Assembly: GCA_002900995.3 (NCBI GenBank)
Contig: CM035307.1
Coordinates: 1,736,001-1,800,000, forward strand
Reading direction: 5' to 3'
DNA: 64,000 bases
From: Ganoderma boninense
Lineage: Eukaryota > Basidiomycota > Agaricomycetes > Polyporales > Polyporaceae
In this document: piece after piece, positions 1 through 11,265 of the stretch
Layout of the letters: each line of letters opens with the position of its first letter
Numbering within the stretch: the first letter of the stretch is position 1
Notes under the pieces: model-generated
Database searches by the model: none
What the model saw: the letters and a program-made list of their open reading frames with translations, nothing else
What the model was told of the DNA's origin: nothing
Program-made: the position numbers and the translations under genes

Positions 1-153
1 ATGAAAGTTAAACCAATCCTCGACGTCCTAATGCGCGTTTGTGGCTCTTAATTTGGCACCGGCGATATGCGATGATTAAGATATGACTCGCGTTGATATG
101 GGTTGATATATGGCCCTTGCAGATAGAGAAGAGTGCTCCGATGCACTTCCGCC

Positions 154-812
154 ATGGACCTCAACTGCCGCGACGCGACTGAAGACGATCTCCCCGCGAT
201 CCTCGAGATATACAACCATGAGATTCTGAACGGAACCGCGACATTCCACATGGTGCCCGAGACCCTCGAGGAACGCGTCGAATGGCTCGCAAAGCTCAAG
301 GCTCAAGGATACCCCTGCCTCGTTGCGGAACTCGTGGACGCGGACACGGGGACCAATCGCACCGTAGGGTGGGTGAACCTCCGGCACTATCACGACCGGC
401 CAGCGTATTCTGCGTGGGTTATTCAAGCTCGCATGACGTGTGTCGGGAGGCTAACTGGAGGAGGAACGCACAGGACGGCAGAGCTCTCGCTGTACATGCA
501 CAAGGACTTCCGTGGAAAGGGCATAGGGGAAACGCTCTTCGCGCGTCTGCTCGAGGAGGTCAGGAAACAGGGCGAGCGATTCCATGTGATCATAGGTGAG
601 CATTCGAGTATTCACCACACGAATGGACGCAGGAAATAGCAGCAGGGCATCCTGACGACTGCATGGCTTGTACAGCGAGCGTGACTTCGGAAAACGAAGG
701 CACGATGCGGTTCTGGGCCAAGCGTGGGTTCGAGTTCCGGGGGACGTTGCAGGATGTAGGGCGGAAGTTCGGGAGATGGCTGGACGTGTCGTACTTCCAG
801 CTGATATTGTGA
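154..812 (+). CDS. PAT-like GNAT N-acetyltransferase
   Basis: This is a GNAT-fold N-acetyltransferase of the phosphinothricin/methionine-sulfoximine type, which transfers acetyl from acetyl-CoA to an amino group. The physiological substrate cannot be read from sequence. Seen: an N-terminal ATEDDLPAILEIYNHEI motif, the acetyl-CoA loop KDFRGKGIGETLF, and the C-terminal block RFWAKRGFEFRG. Two introns are inferred, 414-473 (GTGGGT...CACAG) and 596-642 (GTGAGC...TAGCAG). Removing them joins RPAYSA to TAELSLYM and VIIA to GHPDDC in one frame that stops with TGA. ATG 154 is chosen because it directly precedes the conserved RDAT start of the fold; an upstream in-frame GTG is ignored. The gene is tail-to-tail with VMA21, 79 bp away. 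Family assignment is firm, substrate is not. Confidence 0.85.
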
Positions 813-891
813 TGAATGAGGAAGACAATATATGGTGCACAGGAGGGATAGAAAGCGAGCAAATGAACAATGAACGAGAGAGACTGACTTG

Positions 892-1310
892 CTACCGATC
901 CTTCTTCGACTCAGCGGGTTGCTTCCCTTTCTCCGTTTTGAGGCGTGCCTCTTCTCGGAGGGACTCCACGATGTACGCAATAAGGACTAGGTTGGCCGCC
1001 ACGATAGCTGTGATGGCGGCGAATATTGTATTTCCTGAGGCCATGACGAGATGAGGAAATATGTTGGCATACAACGAAAACACGAATGAGCGTACCATTC
1101 CAGAGGTAGTCCCTCGACACGAAATATGATGAAATGGGAAGAATACCAAGGGATAAAGCGAATACGATCAATTTCGCGAGCACACCCCTGCAGTACATAA
1201 ACACAAAACGGAAAGTTCAGACAAAATGAGGACCAGTAGACCGTGGCTACCCACCCCTGTTGTTCCGCCTGCTTTTCCACGATCCTCCCCGCAGCAGCTT
1301 GTTCGCTCAT
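892..1310 (-). CDS. VMA21: Vma21-like V-ATPase assembly chaperone
   Basis: Vma21 is a small two-TM ER protein that escorts assembly of the V0 sector of the vacuolar H+-ATPase. Three exons are inferred. Exon 1 gives a short hydrophilic N-terminus beginning MSEQAAAGRIVEKQ. Exon 2 gives WGVLAKLIVFALSLGILPIS and the loop YFVSRDYLWN (first TM plus lumenal loop). Exon 3 gives NTIFAAITAIVAANLVLIAY (second TM) and a charged lysine-rich tail ending KKDR. The splice after WNG uses GTACGC and CCTCAG; the first intron is GTCCTC...CTGCAG. Length and topology match the family. The start at 1310 is preferred over an in-frame ATG eight codons upstream because family N-termini are short. No clear C-terminal KKXX retrieval motif is present, although the tail is lysine-rich. 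Confidence 0.85.
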
Positions 1311-1605
1311 GTTGAATACGATACGACCATGCACAGTCCTAGTATGGGGTTGATGACTGCAGCGGGTACAAACAAGAAGGATGGTGGTACGCGTCGAGCA
1401 GAATGTACTACTCTGCTACTACTGCCGTGCCAGACACACGTCCTTACGTCATGCGAGGCGCCGTGCCGCCGGGACGCGATGTGGCACTCGCACAACCTTG
1501 CACGCGGTCGCTGCTACCATCCCCTCATCACCTCGCCAGACTGCATGCTTTGACCATCATACACCTCTCTGGAAGTGCTGATAACTGTAGGACTGTTCTG
1601 CTGCT
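1311..1605. promoter_or_regulatory. divergent intergenic region VMA21/ALG8
   Basis: This is the shared upstream region of the head-to-head pair VMA21 (minus) and ALG8 (plus). No recognisable binding-site motif, RNA gene or conserved ORF was found. Its promoter role is inferred only from gene orientation. Confidence 0.4.
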
Positions 1606-3928
1606 ATGAGCCACCACCGTCTGTCGCCCATTGCAACTCGTCCCCCAAGCAATGCAATCCCCGGCGAGAAGAGTAGTGCACTGCCGGACTCAATACCTGA
1701 AGAAAATGCAGCTGCTGGTAAAGAGGTCAAAGGCGAGGAGGAGAAGCCAGCAACAAGTTCGGGATGGTTGGCATCACTGAAGCTGGAAATGACGAAGACG
1801 GAGTGGGATATTCTTGTGGCTTCGACATGCTTCAAACTATTGCTCTTCCCCGCGTAGTATGTATTCTTACTACCTCATACCTGGTTCTGCGTGTTAAGCA
1901 ACGTTTCCAGTCGGTCCACAGACTTTGAGGTGCATCGGAATTGGCTCGCCATTACCCACTCTTTACCAATATCTAAATGGTATTACGATGTACGAGCGTT
2001 CTACCCTCACCGCAATACATGTCACTCAACATCCCAATGTCGACCATAGACTACGTCTGAATGGAGTGAGTGCCTTGCAACTGCAGAAAGTGACGCCTCT
2101 CATGTCCTTGGAAGCACTGGACTACCCACCATTCTTCGCATACTTCGAGAAGCTCTTTGTCCATCCCCGCATACTTGGTTGATCCCAGGATAGTTGACCT
2201 CAACAACCTCAATTATGAGTCATGGTCTGTCATTGCGTACCAGCGGACCACTGTGATAATAACCGAACTCATCCTCGGGCGGCCGTACTCAAGTGAGTAG
2301 TGTGCTGACTTGAGACGACGGCTGCTGAGCCGTTTTCAACAGGTTCATCGTGGGGCAGACAACCCGTCGATGCAGCGCATCATTCCGCATCTCTCTTCTT
2401 GCATCCGGGATTCCTCATCGTGGATCATATTCACTTCCAATATAATGGGTTCATGTTCGGTATTTTGCTGTGGTCGCTGTTGATGGCACGGAATGTGTGT
2501 CAATTTATACCGGTTGCAGATCCCTGAATAAACACTTACCGTTCCACAGGACCGTAAGCTAGCCAGCGGCTTCTTATTTGCCGTGCTGCTTAATTTCAAG
2601 CATATCTACCTATACCTTGCGGTATGTACACCGATCCCCAGACCATGAATTGTGTCGCTCAATGTTACGTTTTAGCCGGCATACTTCATATACCTCCTTC
2701 GTTCTTACTGCTTATCCCCATCGTTCACGCTCCTTCCTGGCCGGTTCTTGTCATTAGCCAATGCCGTCATTTTGACGTTCCTTGTGTCTCTCGGTCCGTT
2801 CTTGCTCATGGGACAGCTTCCACAGCTCTTGAGCCGTCTGTTCCCATTCACTCGAGGCTTGAAATCATGCCTACTGGGCGCCGAACGTCTGGGCGTTGGT
2901 GACAGCTGCAGACCGTGTCTTGCTTAAAGGTTAGCTCCCTATTGGTGACATGTGGAACATTAACTTATAATGCATGGGCAGTCGTCAGTGCAGGTCGATT
3001 GGCTGGGTTCGCTGTAAATGAGTCAGGTGTCTCATCCACCTCAAGAGGACTCGTTGGGGATACAGTCTTCGCAGTTCTCCCAACTGTCAAGCCCATCCAT
3101 ACCTTCGCGATCACAGTCGCGTTCCAGACAGTATGTGGAGATTCAATGCGATGCTTTAGGTAATGTTTCATGTTGAGCTCCGGCAGATATATATGGGCAA
3201 GCTGTGGACGAACACATCGTACAAGTCTTTCGTCACAGCGCTCACGCTCTGTGGATTCACGTCGTACATGTTTGGTTGGCATGTTCACGAGAAGGCCATT
3301 CTCCTTGTTTTGGTTCCTTTGAGGTACGTCATCACCTTATCGTTCTTCCCTGAGCGAGCTCTGAAGCCATTACAAGTTTGCTTGCGGCTGAGAATAACGA
3401 GTACTTTCGCACGTTCGAGATTGCCTCAGTTGCCGGAATCTTCTCGTTGTTCCCCCTATTATTCACACCTGCAGGTACTGTGTGCCACGATTACATGAGT
3501 ATCGCGTACTCACCCCTTACAGAAACCCTCATCAAGATCGTCTACTCCGTTCTCTGGGTCATCTTCGTCTTGCGGCCTATCCATCGTCAGGTGTATCAGT
3601 GAGTCTTTTACTTTCCCCTTACGTTTGTTTCAAGGCTGCTGATGTCTCTGCAGGTTCCCAGCCTCGCTCCCGTTCGTGGTTATTGACATTTCTAGAGAGA
3701 CTGTACCTCGCTTGCTTCCCTCTCCTTCAAGTGTTCGTCATGGTGTTTCCTCTACTGACAAAACGATCGGCCCCCGTTGATGCTACCTCAGACCATGTCA
3801 ATGGAACAGAAAGCGGGGCATCTGCATTGGAGTTCCTTCCCTTGATGACCACGAGCGTGTACTGTGCAATCGGGTTGGTGTGGGCCTTTGTCCGTCTATC
3901 TGTAATTTATCTCGCACGCCAGGATTGA
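1606..3928 (+). CDS. ALG8: ALG8 dolichyl-P-Glc alpha-1,3-glucosyltransferase, several frameshifts
   Basis: ALG8 is an ER multi-TM glucosyltransferase (ALG6/ALG8 family) that adds the second glucose to the dolichol-linked N-glycan precursor. Diagnostic pieces in order are [111 protein letters not shown] and [20 protein letters not shown]. All are in linear order over about nine introns, including a 16-nt exon at 2050-2065. As printed the frame is broken by single-base shifts near 2177 (extra G), 2279 (missing G), 2349 (missing C), 2384 (missing T), 2862-2864 (extra A) and about 3680. Each is at a short homopolymer and each restores the family sequence when corrected. I read this as sequence error in an intact gene; a decayed gene is the alternative. 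The hydrophilic N-terminal tail of roughly 60 residues is longer than usual. Confidence 0.85.
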
Positions 3929-4208
3929 ATGTCAGTTACGTTGTCAGACTTGTAGTTTCAGTTTATACAGAAATCCAGGCGAGATTTTTCGCTGGCAGGA
4001 ATCCGATGGCCTCCTTGTCCTCGGAGCAAGACGATGAACGCTGCCAGCTGAACCCATCCTGAGCGAGGCGCAGAATCTTATCTAATCTCGTCCATACTCA
4101 TATTTTGCTAAGCGCCCAATTAGGCTGACCTGCCTCCGCGCCGCCGCTTCACTGTTCCTCTTTCCTCAGTAAAGCTCTCTCCCCCTCCTGCATTGCAAAG
4201 GCCACATC

Positions 4209-5492
4209 ATGGTGAGCCTTTTACAGGTTGTATGCTGGCTTTCTACTCATGCCCTTAGTATAGATTCGCAGGCAAGCACGCGAACGCCGCCAGTATGTCT
4301 ATGCGAAGTCGTTGGAGGCGCAGGAGCGGCAAACATACGTTCGGAAACAGCAAATCAAGGACGCACTCGCGAGTGGAAAGGCACTTCCCACAGAGCTCAG
4401 AAAGGATGCAGGCGCGTTAGGGAGGGATCTGGCCTTTGACGAGGCGCAATCTGGTGCGTGCCTGCGTTGTCTTTCGATACATCTCGTCTCATACTCTGCG
4501 CTCGCAGAACCATCAAGCCATATCGACAATGAGTACTCGCGCGCAGGGATTTTGGACCCAAAAATTGTTGTTACTACATCAAGAGACCCGAGCTCGAAGC
4601 TTTTGCAGTTCGCCAAGGCATGTCTCGTATACTCATCCGACCCTGTTCGCAACCCAATCATGTTGGTCCTCTATGCAGGAAATGCGCCTGGTATTCCCAA
4701 ATTCTCATCGCATCAACCGAGGAAATTACGTTGTCAAGGAGCTAGCGGAGGCATGCAGGGCGAATGAGGTGTCAGACCTTGTCATCCTGCATGAACATCG
4801 TGGTGTACCAGGTACGTCCATCTATGCCATTGAGCAGAAGGTTTCGCTCACACAGAGCGCACATCATACTAGACGCCATGATCGTCTCTCACTTTCCTCA
4901 TGGCCCCACGGTCTACTTTACTCTCCACAACGTGCAACTACGGCATGACATTGCCTCGTACAAATCATCAACCGTTTCGGAGCAGTATCCCCATCTCATC
5001 TTCGAAAACTTCTCCTCAAAGCTTGGCGAGCGGATACAAGACGTGTTGAAATACCTTTTCCCCGTGCCAAAAGAGGACAGCAAGCGAGTGATGACCTTTT
5101 CGAACGAGGATGACTTCATCTCCTTCAGGTGGGTGTGCCAAAACTCTATTCAATACCCCAGCTGACACTTGTTTGCAGGCATCACGTCTTCATGAAAATT
5201 CCTCCAAAGCAAATCCAGCTAGCAGAGGTCGGACCTCGCTTCGAGATGAAACGTAGGCTGGAGTCATTTACGTGCAACCTTTAGTTTCTAACACCTCGCC
5301 GTCATAGCCTACGAGATCCGTCAAGGAACAATAGAGCAGGCTGAAGCAGAACGGGAATGGGTACTGGCACACTACTCACGAACAGCGAAGAAGCGTAGTT
5401 TGCTCAGTGGACCTGCACCACGGCCCTCTACCGCGGCCGCAGTAGAAGACGATTCAGCGACTAATCGGAAAAAGCGGGCAAGACGCTCGTAG
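4209..5492 (+). CDS. IMP4: IMP4, U3 snoRNP Brix-domain protein
   Basis: Imp4 is a nucleolar Brix-domain protein of the U3 snoRNP/SSU processome. It chaperones U3 snoRNA pairing with pre-18S rRNA. Seen: N-terminal RRQARERRQYVYAKSLEAQE, then GILDPKIVVTTSRDPSSKLL, FPNSHRINRGNYVVKEL, DLVILHEHRGVP and HFPHGPTVYFTLHNVQLRHD (the Brix core). A basic tail, rich in KKRARR-type residues, ends the protein. Exon 1 consists only of the start codon ATG (4209-4211), followed by a GTGAGC intron; the spliced N-terminus then matches the family. The intron at 4618-4678 has a GC-AG boundary (GCATGT...GCAG). Other introns are GT-AG. No frame break was found. It sits about 280 bp downstream of ALG8 on the same strand. 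Confidence 0.92.
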
Positions 5493-6719
5493 CTGGACCC
5501 CTTGCTTTTCATCTGCTTTCATCGTCCATGTTGTCCTTACCATCCAGTCTGCATATGATTTGTGCTCCTATGCGTAAAGTTAGTCCGTTCGTATAACACA
5601 ACGATGGGGGACAACAACTTGCAGCATAACTCCCAGATCTAGCGCAGCTGACAACTCACGAAACTTAAACTTAGCGTGATTCTACCACTTTTTTTTTTTT
5701 TTGCAAGGTCAGTCTAGAATCTTCGCAACGAGTTACTGAAGTACTTGCAATGCAGATGACGATGAGAATTTGACTCTGGTCCCTGCCCGGGGTATCCCTG
5801 CCGACGGGGAACGAGGGAGGGACCGCGCACCCAAGCTTTTGGTAGCGTATGCGTCGCTCGTCATCACCCAGTTATCGCGACCTTCAGTGTCGCACAAAGC
5901 AGCCTCGCGTCAGCGTGTTGAGTGCAAGACCATTGCCTGATAAAAGCCACGTTATTTAGGACGCATTTCACTACGGCGAACCATATCCGTGTCCTTGTGA
6001 CTGTTGCGCGGTGGCGAGAGCCTGCTACGTACAAGTCTTTCACGCGATCTCGGATCCATCCTTCCTCTTTCTTTGTCGAGGCCTCATTTTGCCTCTGCAA
6101 AACGCAGTTTAGCGAACCCGACGCCGAGACATTCAAGAGCCCCTCGGTGAGATTTCCAGTAATAGTCTCTCCAATGAGTTGACGTTGGAGGAAACAATCA
6201 ATCGTCGGATGGTGTAAGACACAAGCTGGATGCCTCAACGAGGAGTCCAGTACAACTCGCCACCCACAGCGCAGCGCGAGTTGTCGATAGTGATCCACCT
6301 CTGACAAATCCTGACCGCGAATGTGGACATATTCATGGACGTTCAGACCAGTAGGATGAGGCCTCCGCTGACTACATGAGTACCAGATACCCAACTTGAA
6401 ATGGAGGACCACAGGGTTCGTAGAACTTGGCAACACCGTTGTACAAAATGACCATGACCTTTAGTGGCAATAGCTTGTCTAGAATGGCATTGGTACAGAC
6501 ATAACGATAAACCGTTGAGAGAAGGTGGGGCCGGACTACGCATGACAAGAACGAAAAGTCAGAGAGATACGAGCCATGGGCTATCCCAGAGCTTCGACAT
6601 ATTTCAGATATCTATGGAAGCTCAACGGCGCATTCCAATGTAGGGACGAAGGCTCTGTCCGCCCTGAGCCTGACTCGACCTGTTGTGGATGAATAAATAA
6701 TTCATCTTCAACTTCTGGA
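5493..6719. other. intergenic, no supported gene
   Basis: This stretch lies between the IMP4 and DUF6534 gene ends. It contains a 14-nt T tract and an ATG-less 190-codon open frame on the minus strand (5864-6436) that I do not recognise. There are no terminal repeats, transposase or integrase motifs and no tRNA-like box. Nothing is supported as a gene. Confidence 0.5.
5689..5702. repeat. T14 homopolymer
   Basis: A run of 14 T residues lies in the IMP4 downstream region. It is the longest homopolymer I noticed in the window and may be part of the 3-prime processing or terminator context, but no function can be shown. Confidence 0.8.
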
Positions 6720-9533
6720 TTAGACAGCGGTGGCAATGCTCGATGTATCGCAACGGGATTCCGCATCCCAGAGGGTGCTCGCGGACTCCGACTCGGAGTG
6801 CTCACCCTCAGGCCCAGTATGAGTGGGGCCCTCCGGCAAGGGACATCCTCCCCTTCCCAAGGTTTCCATTTCATCTGCGATCGAAGATGCGTCAATATCT
6901 TAACTTGCCGATCAATTGAAAGACTCACGAGAACCATGGGGGCGCTTGGGTGGCTGGGGCAGCTCGGTCGCAACTGACTGGTCGAACGCTCTGCGCGGCA
7001 GATCTTGGAGCTGCGCACCAAGAGTTTGAATCTCAAGACCGGATTTGTCCGTATAGTGGTAAGTTTGGTTTCTAAGCGATTGTCGCGAGTTCAATCTGTG
7101 GTAAATTCATTGAATCAGACGACTCTGAGGGGAGTCCAACCAAAGAATGAAATTTGGGAGGCGTACGCGGCAAGCAGGGCGTTGGCATAGACTAATGCCG
7201 GAGAAGGGTGGTCAGCCTATGACTGGGGGGGAGGCTCTCCACGAAAGGGGACGTACGTTTTGTGGAGACCAAAGATATCGCCGTGTAGATGAGATCGGCT
7301 GGACGGAGCACCACCTAGTCGAGACGCGAGTCAGCTAGTATTAAGGAGCGAGAACGAAGGACTCACGAAAATAAACAGGACGAGCATAGACACGCTGCCC
7401 GTGCAAGGAGTGTTACGCTGAACGATAACCTCACGACGCAGGGGCCACGAACCTGGTCAGAAACCCTGTCAAGGAGTCAGAAAGAAGCCTAACGGATGCA
7501 ATAATTCAAGACTTGCCAGTCGTGATAGTGTACAGCACAAGCACGTCTAGTGCAGAGTCTGTTCTGGTTTCGGAACAGAGCAAGTGAGTATGGGACGTAG
7601 GTTAATTTCATGCTAGAGGATAGCCCGCACTGTGCTACCCCGCAGCGGCTCTTGCGGAGCGCGATGATCAGGACAGTCGTCAGGATGAAGTCCGCACACA
7701 CGGCCATGGCGGATGCAACTGCGATAATCCACTACAAGGTAAGGTGTGTGTTGGCAGGACCACTAACACGTCTATATGGGATGAGCTCACTGTATCGGGG
7801 ACAAATGCAGAGAAGCCACGGTTCGTCAGCAATATCCTGGGTTTTGAGCTTGCATCAATTCACAGGGAGTATCAAATCGTAGTAGAGGGTGACGGACTCG
7901 ACGATAGAGGCTACTATAGTATACTAGTCAGTATGAGTAACATGAGTCTGCTGAAAACCGCTACCGACGTACCGACGCAAAAGGCTGTTGACACGGGCAT
8001 ACCGTGTTCAATGTGAGACAAATCTTGTCGTGATGGCCGGTGACGCGAAGTCGAAAATGAATTCACATACCAAATGACCCTAACAGGAGGGCAATCTACG
8101 CATACTTGATCAGCAACTCTCGTTGAAATAGTCAACCTCAGGACTTACTGCGAAGGATACCCAGATCCTGTATTGCTTCCCGACTGTTAAAAGGCTGTGA
8201 GTTCGTGGATTGGGGACATATATCAAAGCTTCCATGTACTAACAAACATATGCGCGACGGGCGAAAAAGCTGGAACGATGTCAGTCAGTCGGACACAACT
8301 TAAGCATCAGTTTGACAGGGGAAAGCTTACGCCTGAGATATTCCGATCACCAAACCCTTCGATCGCTACCCATGTCAGGGCACGACATGGAATGCAGTGA
8401 CGGTCTAATGACCCACAGTCAGGATTGGTAGGATCTGTAGCAGTCAGTCACAAAAAGGAGTAAGTTGAATCAGGTACAAGAGACGCCCTCGCGTCGCTCC
8501 GGCAGACTTATTAAAGGCTGACACTCTTCAATGGTCTGTCGTTTATACATCCACACTCAAAGACTTATATGAGCGGAGGACTCGGATAGAGATAGATAGA
8601 GCGGCGTTTGAGGACTGTATAGCGACCGGTGGTGCGAGACTTTGAGGCGTGAGGATGGCAGGTTGACCAACGACAAACTGTCATAAGTAAGTTATTCCGA
8701 AGCGCTGCGCGCGCGTGGAGGACTTGACGAAGCTGATGGCGGTCTAGGGTAAAACGTTCCGTTGCTGGTGGAAGGGGAGTGGCGAGGACCACTCGAGCCG
8801 AGGATCTGTCGAGGATGCTTAAGCGCTCTAGGCAAACAGATCGAAATGCGGCCAAATAAGACCACACGAATTCACCGGGTTTCTTTAATAATACGACTTA
8901 TCGTGTGGCACGTACTTGCAGACTTCTGTGGCGAATCGATATGTTATTGGCATACCGGGTCACAATATTAATATGGATGGGAGGTAGCTCACCGTACGGG
9001 ATGTTCGAGGGACGAAGGATCTCCACGATTACTGATTAGATAGAAGTAGCTGGAGCTCCGTCAGTTTCGAGTCGACCCCGACTATATGAGGAAACGTACC
9101 AAGTATGGCAACTTAGGGCCATGTGTGTTGTCTCGAGAATGCTTGATCATGCGATGGTGTCCACGATTGACATCTAGAATGCCAGTACCATATGCGAGAA
9201 CTCACACCGTTGAATACACCTAGAGGGAGGATCGTGAGTTGGCGGTGACTGTTCGGACCTCTAACACGCACCGCAAATTTCAGCATTGACCTGTCTGAAG
9301 GGTACAAGGCGTGGTACCTGAAAGCCTGGTGGAGAGTGATACCGTAGAGCCTACGGGAAGGGTCATTGACCGTTCTCAGTAGAAGACGGGACCATGAAGT
9401 CCACTATCACTGACATGAGACTCAAGAAAGTTCCAACGAGGACGGCACCAAAGGTTTCGTCGAGCGTAGGAGATGAGCTGCGTCCTGACAGGAAGCGGAG
9501 CTGGACGGGAGCTGGGCGGGATGGGATGGACAT
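6720..9533 (-). CDS. DUF6534-type seven-TM membrane protein, many micro-exons
   Basis: DUF6534 proteins are an abundant, uncharacterised family of Agaricomycete seven-TM membrane proteins. N-terminal exon: LDETFGAVLVGTFLSLM joined to LYGITLHQAFRYHALYPSD. Then come VYSTVILETTHMALSCHTC, PSSLEHPVRSLQ, ILPILT, FFARRAY, LTVGKQYRIWVSFA and IALLLGSFG. The second half reads WIIAVASAMAVCADFILTTV, LIIALRKSRCGVAQTDSAL, VLVLYTITTG, VSMLVLFIFVVLRPADLIY, ISLVSTKLYANALLAALNSR and a polar Glu/Ser-rich tail ending at TAA 6720-6722. At least 15 introns are needed. One is GC-AG (7466-7516), followed by a 13-nt exon (7453-7465). The section around 7850-8920 could not be assembled cleanly, so one or more exons there are missing or shifted. 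ATG 9533 starts a short Pro/Ser N-terminus before TM1. Confidence 0.75.
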
Positions 9534-10316
9534 GGCAGGTTTGGTGACGATTCGTCAAAGCCCTCTGAGCCTTATAGACGTGGGCGCACGCTTCTTGTGC
9601 CCTGCAGCCGGCACTTTTTAGTCACGGTGCCACCTGGGAACAGGGAGACAATCTGGACCGAAGTCAGAAGATATTCGAGAAATGATGGACGTGAGGCATA
9701 CGAATAGAATGAGATGTCATTGATGTTGGGGAATACCTTTTGGGGGCGGCGAAGCTTGATGACCAGGAGAACAACTTTGAGATGGTGGCCGCAGCTCGAA
9801 ACTCCGAGTGATATGTCCGGCGATAATGGGAAATATTGGCCACAGGAGACAAGTGACCTCAAAGTTTGATAGCTACCTGCCAAAAGGAAGAGAGTCGCAT
9901 AGGACAGTTTAGAAAGTGGCGGGAGGGATCCGCCCCGGAATCATAGGAAAAAGCTGAATTGGTGAAAATAGTGGCTGGAATTAATAGCGAGAAGCCCACA
10001 AATGACGGCAAGCTGGGATGTGCAAGTTGCATGGGTCTAGACAGTACACTTGCCGTATCCTGTGATCGAAATCCGCTTTCAGCTGTTTTTCGTTCGTGAG
10101 CCCCGCCATAGCAGTTCAAGGCATGTATTCCGCAGACGTGCATTCATTCCAAATGATCTCAAGCAGACGCAACCGTCGGTAAGGTTGGGAGTCTTGAATA
10201 CCAACGCTGCTACTTAAGCTCTGGTGTCACAGCAGGCCTATGCATCTGCATCGGGTGTCAGGGTGACTTGAAGGTAGTACGCGTTGACGAGACTCACGAT
10301 GTACAGCGTAATGGGC
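9534..10316. other. intergenic, upstream of DUF6534 gene
   Basis: This stretch of about 780 bp lies between the DUF6534 start codon and the downstream end of the GNAT gene, both on the minus strand. Only short, unrecognisable open frames occur. It presumably holds the DUF6534 promoter and the GNAT 3-prime UTR. No repeat or RNA gene was seen. Confidence 0.45.
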
Positions 10317-11265
10317 TCACCATTCCCACGCGGGGTTGTCTACCGCTATCATCCCGCTCCGAACTACTGCAAAGCCGAAGTGCTCATAGAACCCGTATGC
10401 ATCAGTTGCCAACAACCAGACATCATGGCCGTCAGCATCGCCCTTGAGACCTTCAGTTCGGCAAAATCGACGCGAAAAGACGTGTAGAGGAAACGACTAA
10501 CTTGTTTTAGGACGTACTCGACAAGCGCAGATGCGTACCCACGACCTTGGGCATCAGGATCTGTGCAGAGAGCTTGGATTTCGTACATGTCCTTGATTTT
10601 CTCGCCAAATGCCTCAGTGACCAACGCCTGGGCCTTTGCACCGAATTCTTTCCATCGCTTGAGCGAAAAGTGAGCACTCCGTGTACGAAATACTCTTCAC
10701 ACGACGAACCTTGGCACATTCCTGAGGACGCAACCGTCCGAGGGCTTTCATCATATAGGCGACAAAGGGGAGATTGCTTTGGTTACCCGGTGGTCCACTA
10801 GTGTACCTTGAACATTCAGAAAACCCGATCGGATGCATGTCCCGATGTTCTATGACGGACTTACTATTTCATGAGCGACAAGCCGCCTCCGATCGTCACC
10901 ATCCGGTTTTGGCGCATAGCCCCCACCCAGTCTACTACATTAATGGCTTTACTCCGCGGGCTCTGGAAGGGTGCCGTGTCTGCTGTCTGGGGCATATCGC
11001 TGGTGAGGTGACGTGAATGGTGATAATTACAGGCAGACTTACAACAAAGTATCTCATGAGGGGATCGTTCAAGAATGCTCTCCGAAGCGACTCTGTCCCT
11101 TGCGGCAAGTCACCTGGATGATGGTTTTGTAGAAGATGCATTTGAGCTCACAAAAGGACACGACATACTGTATTTCATAGGGACAATTTCGATTGTCTCC
11201 CGGCTTTGTGCGACATGATACATTAGTAGCGCGGTTTTCTCATCAGCAACGGGGGTACGCTCCAT
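10317..11265 (-). CDS. GNAT-family N-acetyltransferase
   Basis: This is a fungal GNAT acetyltransferase of the type found in many copies in Agaricomycetes; the substrate is unknown. Assembled exons give IEIVPMKYSDLPQGTESLRR and AFLNDPLMRYFV, then VDWVGAMRQNRMVTIGGG and a middle section ending RRWKEFGAKAQALVTEAFGE. The acetyl-CoA motif follows in IQALCTDPDAQGRGYASALV, and the C-terminus is DVWLLATDAYGFYEHFGFAV ending at TGA. The Q/R-x-x-G-x-G/A motif (QGRGYA) and the final YEHFGF strand are the family hallmarks. About five introns are inferred; the one after KVRR is only about 43 nt. ATG 11265 gives a normal N-terminus. There is no obvious functional link to its neighbours. Confidence 0.75.

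Noticed and set aside
720..760. GGTTCGAGTTCC resembling a tRNA B box
   Set aside because: It lies inside the coding sequence for KRGFEFRG of the acetyltransferase and no matching A box or cloverleaf is present.
1606..3928. ALG8 as a pseudogene
   Set aside because: All conserved blocks, splice sites and micro-exon are retained, and the breaks are one-base homopolymer changes of the same kind as in other essential genes here. Sequence error is simpler.
5864..6436. 190-codon open frame on the minus strand downstream of IMP4
   Set aside because: It has no ATG (opens with GTG), no recognisable domain and no splice context, and appears to be a chance frame.
8570..8867. Second DUF6534 copy suggested by an HARAAL-type stretch
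   Set aside because: N-terminal and C-terminal halves of the family each occur once and in order. This stretch falls within the unresolved middle of a single gene.
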